DNA of 8,513 bases from Ruminococcaceae bacterium UBA2656 (lineage in GTDB: Bacteria; Bacillota; Clostridia; Oscillospirales; Acutalibacteraceae), in contig DENA01000007.1 in the NCBI GenBank assembly GCA_002359465.1, positions 134,569 to 143,081 of the forward strand, in the 5' to 3' direction. A program made the position numbers and the translations under genes. Positions 4,984-8,513 of this stretch are shown piece after piece (the first letter of the stretch is position 1; each line of letters starts with the position of its first letter). A model generated the notes under the pieces. It ran no database searches, was not told the DNA's origin, and saw nothing but the letters and a program-made list of their open reading frames with translations.

Positions 4984-5655
4984 GTGAATAAACAATCCGC
5001 AAAGTATGGGGACTTTGTCCTGACGGCGCTGTTCGCCGCCATCATTCTCGTGTTGGCTTTTACGCCGATTGGTTTTATCAATCTGGTGATTATAAAAGCC
5101 ACCATTATCCATATCCCGGTAATCATCGGTTCCATTGTGCTTGGCGCAAAACGAGGGGCTGTTTTAGGCGGAATTTTCGGCCTGACAAGCCTGCTCAGCA
5201 ACTACATGGCGCCGTCCGTCCTGTCTTTTGCATTTTGCCCCTTTATCCCTGTCCCGGGTACCCCACACGGCAGCCCCCTTGCACTTGTAATCTGCTTTAT
5301 TCCACGCATTCTGGTGGGTGTTATACCGTATTATGTGTATCAATTTGTACAAAAGCTATTGAAGAACAGTCCAAAGGGAGAGTATCTTTCCCTGATACTT
5401 GGCGGAATTTCCGGAGCCGTTACCAACACCGTGCTGGTGATGAGCCTGATTTATTTTCTCTTTAAAGAAGCCTATGCAACCGCAAAATCCATTCCGGTAA
5501 ATGCGGTGACCGGCGTCGTGCTTGGCATTGTAGGAACCAACGGCGTACCGGAGGCTCTTGTGGCCGCCGTCATTACGGTTGCGGTGTGCAAACCGCTGCT
5601 GAAACTGCGGAAAAAAGAGTATCCTGATACGCGAAACATGCCAATTAATCGATAA
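4984..5655 (+). CDS. ECF transporter S component, probably pantothenate-specific (PanT-like)
   Basis: A 223-residue integral membrane protein with about six hydrophobic segments (roughly residues 11-30, 32-52, 57-77, 99-122, 135-160, 176-202). ALFAAIILVLAF in segment 1 and GAKRGAVLGGIFGLTSLLSN (54-73) are typical of S components of energy-coupling factor transporters. These bind a vitamin and dock on the shared EcfT/EcfA1/EcfA2 module, which is not in this window. GTG at 4984 is preferred because AGGAGG (4970-4975) lies 8 nt upstream; the in-frame ATG at 4957 is upstream of that site and unsupported. It is 14 bp from coaX on the same strand, which makes pantothenate the likely substrate; without that neighbour the specificity could not be assigned. 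Confidence 0.85.
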   Translation: MNKQSAKYGDFVLTALFAAIILVLAFTPIGFINLVIIKATIIHIPVIIGSIVLGAKRGAVLGGIFGLTSLLSNYMAPSVLSFAFCPFIPVPGTPHGSPLALVICFIPRILVGVIPYYVYQFVQKLLKNSPKGEYLSLILGGISGAVTNTVLVMSLIYFLFKEAYATAKSIPVNAVTGVVLGIVGTNGVPEALVAAVITVAVCKPLLKLRKKEYPDTRNMPINR

Positions 5656-5669
5656 GTAGGTGCTTTTAT

Positions 5670-6437
5670 ATGATTCTCGCCCTTGACGTCGGCAATACGA
5701 ACACTGTGCTGGGCTGCATGGATGACGACAAAATTCATTTTACCGCACACTTTGCCACAGACCGCACGAAAACAAGCGACGAATACGCTATTCTCGTGCA
5801 GAGCCTGTTCATGGTAAAGCGTTGCACATTTTCTAAAATAGAAGGCGGCATCATATCCTCGGTTGTCCCCGAGCTTTCTGAAGTCTTGAAGGAAGCAATT
5901 GAAAAAGTGACCGGAAAAAGCTCATTAATTGTCGGCTCCGGATTAAAAACCGGGCTGAATATTCTCATTGACAATCCGGCGCAGCTTGGCAGCGACCTTG
6001 TGGTGGACGCAATAGCGGCCTATGCCGAATACCCAAAGCCAACCCTTATTTTTGATATGGGAACCGCCACCACGCTTTCTGTTCTGGATGCGAAAGGAAA
6101 GTATATTGGGGGTATGATTATGCCCGGTGTACGCCTCGCAACAGAAGCGCTTTCCAGGGAAACCGCACAGCTGCCGCATATCAGTTTGGAGGCGCCCAAA
6201 AAAATCACCGGGACGAACACCGTGGACTGCATGAAAAGCGGCGCAATTTTCGGCAACGCCGCCATGCTGGACGGAGTGATCGACCGTATTGAGGAAGAAT
6301 TGGGACAGCCGGCAACCGTAGTGGCTACAGGAGGGTTTGCACATCATATCGTCCCTTATTGCAGACGCAGGATTACGTTTGACAGGGATCTGACTCTGAA
6401 AGGCCTGTACATCATATATAAAAAAAATATAAAATAG
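5670..6437 (+). CDS. coaX: Type III pantothenate kinase
   Basis: Phosphorylates pantothenate with ATP, the first step of coenzyme A synthesis. At 255 residues it is the usual CoaX length. ASKHA-fold motifs in order: phosphate-1 loop DVGNTNT (6-12), the GSD motif with probable catalytic Asp109 (GSDLVVDAIAAYAEYP, 107-122), phosphate-2 loop FDMGTATTLSVLD (128-140), GGMIMPG (147-153), NTVDCMKSGAIFG (183-195) and adenosine-contact ATGG (219-222). Many CoaX proteins have GxDR; here Leu replaces Arg after Asp109. TAGGTG (5657-5662) lies 7 nt before the ATG. It forms a tight two-gene operon with the ECF component upstream and ends at a strong terminator. Type III enzymes are not feedback-inhibited by CoA, which is family knowledge. 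Confidence 0.96.
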   Translation: MILALDVGNTNTVLGCMDDDKIHFTAHFATDRTKTSDEYAILVQSLFMVKRCTFSKIEGGIISSVVPELSEVLKEAIEKVTGKSSLIVGSGLKTGLNILIDNPAQLGSDLVVDAIAAYAEYPKPTLIFDMGTATTLSVLDAKGKYIGGMIMPGVRLATEALSRETAQLPHISLEAPKKITGTNTVDCMKSGAIFGNAAMLDGVIDRIEEELGQPATVVATGGFAHHIVPYCRRRITFDRDLTLKGLYIIYKKNIK

Positions 6438-6456
6438 CCTGCTTTGACAGCACATC

Positions 6457-6497
6457 ATCAGCGCCGGACATTTAACAATGTCCGGCGCTGATTTTCG
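6457..6497 (+). terminator. Intrinsic terminator of the ECF-coaX operon
   Basis: A 16-bp perfect stem (6457-6472 with 6477-6492) around a TAAC loop, GC-rich in the middle, followed by TTTCG (the stem's own last bases add T). Confidence 0.88.
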
Positions 6498-6554
6498 TTC
6501 AGCAGCCGTTTTAATCAATGGGCTTCTGAAGAATTTGAGGAAAAAGCTTACAGC

Positions 6555-6583
6555 TTGGATTAGACAAAAAACGGATATACTAT
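6555..6583 (+). promoter_or_regulatory. Sigma-A promoter of the permease gene
   Basis: TTGGAT (6555-6560), 17 bp, TACTAT (6578-6583), about 58 nt before the ATG. Confidence 0.6.
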
Positions 6584-6640
6584 GTTTGCACATTTTGTCT
6601 TTCGTCCAGAAAAATTCTGTAATGCACGGAGCTATTGATT

Positions 6641-8089
6641 ATGAAAAAAAATGAAAAAGGGCTGTCAGCATGGCAGCTTACTATGATGGCACTGGGAACT
6701 GTAATCGGAGGTTCCTTTTTTCTTGGCTCGTCGGTTGCAATTCATGCTGCCGGCCCTTCCATTTTAATCTCTTATATTCTGGGCGGAATACTGGTATATT
6801 TTATCCTTTTCGCCCTGTCGGAAATGACGGTGGCGAATCCCGACGCCGGCTCATTCCGCACCTTTGCGGCGCAGGCTTATGGGCAGGGCACCGGCTTTGT
6901 TGTGGGGTGGGTATACTGGACCGGGATGATTCTCGCCATGTCCAGCGAAGCCACAGCCGTGTCCATTCTTGCGCGTGAATGGATACCGAATGTTTCCATA
7001 CCTCTCCTCGGAAGTCTCATTATTATTATTGTTACTTCCCTGAATTTATTGGGAGCCGACAAACTCAGTAAGCTGGAAAGCGGCCTTGCGACAATCAAGC
7101 TTCTGGCGATTGCCTCTTTTATTATCATAGCGGTTCTGTTGATTTCAGGCATGTTCCCGGGTACTCGGGCAATCGGCACGGGTGTGCTGGCAACTGAATC
7201 CCTGACGCCGGGAGGAATCAGGGGCATTGCCGGAAGCATGCTCATTGTGATGTTCGCCTACGCCGGCTTTGAAATCATCGGGCTGGCGTCTTCGGAAGCG
7301 GAAAACCCAAAGGAAACCGTTCCCAAGGCAATTAATTATACGGTGCTTTGCCTTGTAGGATTTTATATACTTTCCGTAGCCGTGCTTCTGCCGCTGATTC
7401 CAACCGCGGATATCAATGAAAATATGAGTCCTCTGGTTGCGGCCCTGAACAGGAGCGGAATCGGCTGGGCCGGCTCCGCCATGAATCTGGTGCTGGTAAC
7501 CGCCATTCTTTCCACCATGCTGGCGGCCATGTTCGGACTGGGCAGAATGATGCGCTCGCTTGCCGACGAAGGCCTTGCCCCCGTCTGGCTAAAGGACGAG
7601 AAGGACGTTCCCCGCCGCGGAATCCTGTTTTCCGGTTTTTCCATGCTTTTAGGTCTGGGGATTGGTCTTCTGTTTCCAAGTGTCTACCTGTTTTTGATAA
7701 GTTCCGGCGGTTTTGCAGTGCTCTTCACCTATATTATCATCATGGCAACCCACATACGTTTTCGCAGACAAAACGGCTGTCCCCCGGATGGAAAGTGTCA
7801 GGTGCGAGGATATCCCTATACTTCATTATTGGTTCTGTTCGCCCTGATTACGGTTGTACTCAGTATGCCGTTTGTCCCCGGTCAGGCATCCGGGCTGATG
7901 GCAGGAATCATCATGGTTGTTTTTTACTCCCTCTGTTATATTGCGATCAGGCTGTTTTATCTTTCTCATAAACCCGGAATTTCCTATAAGAACGGTATTA
8001 AAAAGAATTTCAGTGAGAACCTGTCGGCGGAATTCTCAAAGGAATTAATCCCTGCAAATAATAAGGAAAAGGATCCCGATAAAAAATGA
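6641..8089 (+). CDS. APC-superfamily amino-acid permease
   Basis: A 482-residue inner-membrane transporter with about 12 hydrophobic segments. The unwound TM1 substrate motif appears as GTVIGGSFFLGSS (19-31); SEMTVANPDAGSFRTFA (60-76) is the conserved loop after TM2; FAYAGFEIIGLASSEAENPK (205-224) is the TM6 signature; FGLGRMMRSLADEGLAP (298-314) is the conserved stretch after TM8. It likely imports a neutral or cationic amino acid by cation symport; the exact substrate cannot be read. ATG at 6641 is used with GGAG (6628-6631) 9 nt upstream; a TTG two codons earlier is possible. The last 45 residues form a charged, Lys-rich cytoplasmic tail (FSENLSAEFSKELIPANNK). It is a single-gene unit between terminators. 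Confidence 0.93.
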   Translation: MKKNEKGLSAWQLTMMALGTVIGGSFFLGSSVAIHAAGPSILISYILGGILVYFILFALSEMTVANPDAGSFRTFAAQAYGQGTGFVVGWVYWTGMILAMSSEATAVSILAREWIPNVSIPLLGSLIIIIVTSLNLLGADKLSKLESGLATIKLLAIASFIIIAVLLISGMFPGTRAIGTGVLATESLTPGGIRGIAGSMLIVMFAYAGFEIIGLASSEAENPKETVPKAINYTVLCLVGFYILSVAVLLPLIPTADINENMSPLVAALNRSGIGWAGSAMNLVLVTAILSTMLAAMFGLGRMMRSLADEGLAPVWLKDEKDVPRRGILFSGFSMLLGLGIGLLFPSVYLFLISSGGFAVLFTYIIIMATHIRFRRQNGCPPDGKCQVRGYPYTSLLVLFALITVVLSMPFVPGQASGLMAGIIMVVFYSLCYIAIRLFYLSHKPGISYKNGIKKNFSENLSAEFSKELIPANNKEKDPDKK

Positions 8090-8357
8090 AATCTGCTTAG
8101 CGGATGTACAGCAAAATTCAGTGTTATCAATTTGTTAACACTAATTTCCTAAAATTTTAAAAACTGCTTCACTGTACGGTCATAAGAGTACAGTATACTT
8201 TTATTATTCCATTAAGAGTCCCGCAGCCTCCTTACAATAAAAATATAACTACTGCCGTATTGCCTGTTGGCACAGACGGAATACCGAACCGACAGGCAGG
8301 CAGACTAAAAATTAGTTCCCTTATGGGGATTTATTATATTTTTCCCTCTTTTCTTAA
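8090..8357. other. Gene-poor spacer with several inverted repeats
   Basis: No convincing gene. Three hairpins are visible: GTGTTA/TAACAC (8121-8141), ACTGTAC/GTACAGT (8171-8194) followed by TACTTTTATTATT and the best candidate for the permease terminator, and GCCTGTTGG/CCGACAGGC (8262-8297, one G-U) with no T-run. A weak TTAGTT-17-TATATT (8312-8340) could be the promoter for the downstream WWWF leader. Confidence 0.6.
8171..8207 (+). terminator. Probable terminator of the permease gene
   Basis: ACTGTAC/GTACAGT (8171-8177 with 8188-8194), 10-nt loop, followed by ATACTTTTATTATT. Weaker than the other terminators here and about 80 bp after the stop codon. Confidence 0.5.
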
Positions 8358-8397
8358 GCAGCCCTTACCGTATTCGGTTTGAGCTGCTTTTTATTTT
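8358..8397 (+). repeat. Second copy of the SOD-leader terminator hairpin
   Basis: GCAGCCC/GAGCTGC stem (8358-8364 with 8381-8387), 16-nt loop, then TTTTTATTTT. It has the same length and layout as 2043-2082: the loop begins TTACC and ends GGTTT in both, and the stem pair G-C at 2045/2070 becomes A-T at 8360/8385, with T-G at 2047/2068 becoming C-G. One pair (8363/8382) is lost. It lies 71 nt before the second WWWF gene. Confidence 0.6.
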
Positions 8398-8410
8398 GAT
8401 CGGGAACCTT

Positions 8411-8444
8411 CTTTACTCCATCTTCTGCATATTATAGAGTAAAG
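8411..8444 (+). promoter_or_regulatory. Leader hairpin overlapping the ribosome site of the second WWWF microprotein
   Basis: CTTTACTC (8411-8418) pairs perfectly with GAGTAAAG (8437-8444); the 3' arm covers the first bases of AAAGGAGGTG (8441-8450). The 18-nt loop ends in TGCATATTATA, matching the loop end of the hairpin before the first WWWF gene. Confidence 0.42.
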
Positions 8445-8458
8445 GAGGTGAAATAATA

Positions 8459-8513
8459 ATGGCAAGAAGATTTCCTCCATTCTGGTGGTGGTTCCATCCA
8501 AGGCGTCATCCGC
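8459..8513 (+). CDS. WWWF microprotein 2, N-terminal part
   Basis: ATG at 8459, eight bases after a perfect AAAGGAGGTG ribosome site, with the frame open to the right edge. The visible 18 residues read MARRFPPFWWWFHPRRHP. Like the 35-residue peptide at 4677, it has a basic start, Pro/Phe, three consecutive tryptophans, Phe, then Pro-Arg. The total length is unknown because the window ends. The ribosome site quality and the match to the other copy make coding likely. No known function; the family is not one I recognise. Confidence 0.6.
   Translation, partial: MARRFPPFWWWFHPRRHP

Noticed and set aside
4693..5201. Minus-strand open frames opposite the ECF gene
   Set aside because: Antisense to a clear membrane-protein gene with promoter and ribosome site; no start signals.
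5943..6593. A 216-codon open frame on the minus strand
   Set aside because: It lies antisense to coaX and its terminator, has no ribosome site, and its protein (many Cys, Arg, His) looks like a shadow frame.
7363..7679. Minus-strand open frames inside the permease
   Set aside because: Composition is that of reverse-strand shadows of a GC-rich coding sequence; no ribosome sites.

Overview
The window looks like a chromosomal stretch of a low-to-mid GC, endospore-type Firmicute, most likely an anaerobic Clostridia (Oscillospiraceae/Acutalibacteraceae-like). The reasons are AT-rich intergenic DNA, strong GGAGG ribosome sites, GTG and TTG starts, sigma-A-type promoters, compact intrinsic terminators after almost every gene, and the protein families present. 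The genus is an inference. No insertion sequence, phage gene or CRISPR array was seen.

Layout. The left edge holds two minus-strand genes: a partial family 2 glycosyltransferase (1-508) and a DhaS-like TetR regulator (598-1206). A tRNA-Ala(GGC) gene with its own promoter and terminator lies at 1402-1477. A 73-residue orphan follows on the minus strand (1628-1849) with a near-consensus promoter. Next come a Cu/Zn superoxide dismutase with a long structured leader containing an intrinsic terminator (leader about 1979-2147, gene 2148-2648), a divergent pair of small paralogous proteins that look Sm-like (2774-3130 minus and 3312-3611 plus), and a two-CBS-domain protein (3764-4192). A three-way-junction-like element (4257-4312) precedes a 66-residue acidic orphan (4380-4580), followed by a 35-residue Trp/Arg-rich microprotein (4677-4784). 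The right half is metabolic: an ECF transporter S component and type III pantothenate kinase (coaX) in one operon (4984-6437), then an APC amino-acid permease (6641-8089). The window ends in the start of a second Trp-rich microprotein (from 8459).

How it fits together. The ECF component and CoaX probably form a vitamin B5 uptake and first-step CoA synthesis operon, so the transporter is probably a PanT-type pantothenate binder. Most other genes are single-gene units bounded by terminators.

The least expected signals are three. (1) Two short genes share an N-terminal Pro/Phe-WWWF-x-P-R signature, and each has a leader hairpin whose 3' arm runs into the Shine-Dalgarno and whose loop ends in the same TGCATATnATA. 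(2) A roughly 40-nt terminator-like hairpin with matching loop sequence and compensatory stem changes occurs twice, 75 nt before the SOD start and 71 nt before the second WWWF gene. (3) The Sm-like paralogue pair faces away from a shared intergenic region that has sporulation-like promoter matches. All three are read directly from the sequence; their functions are inferred.
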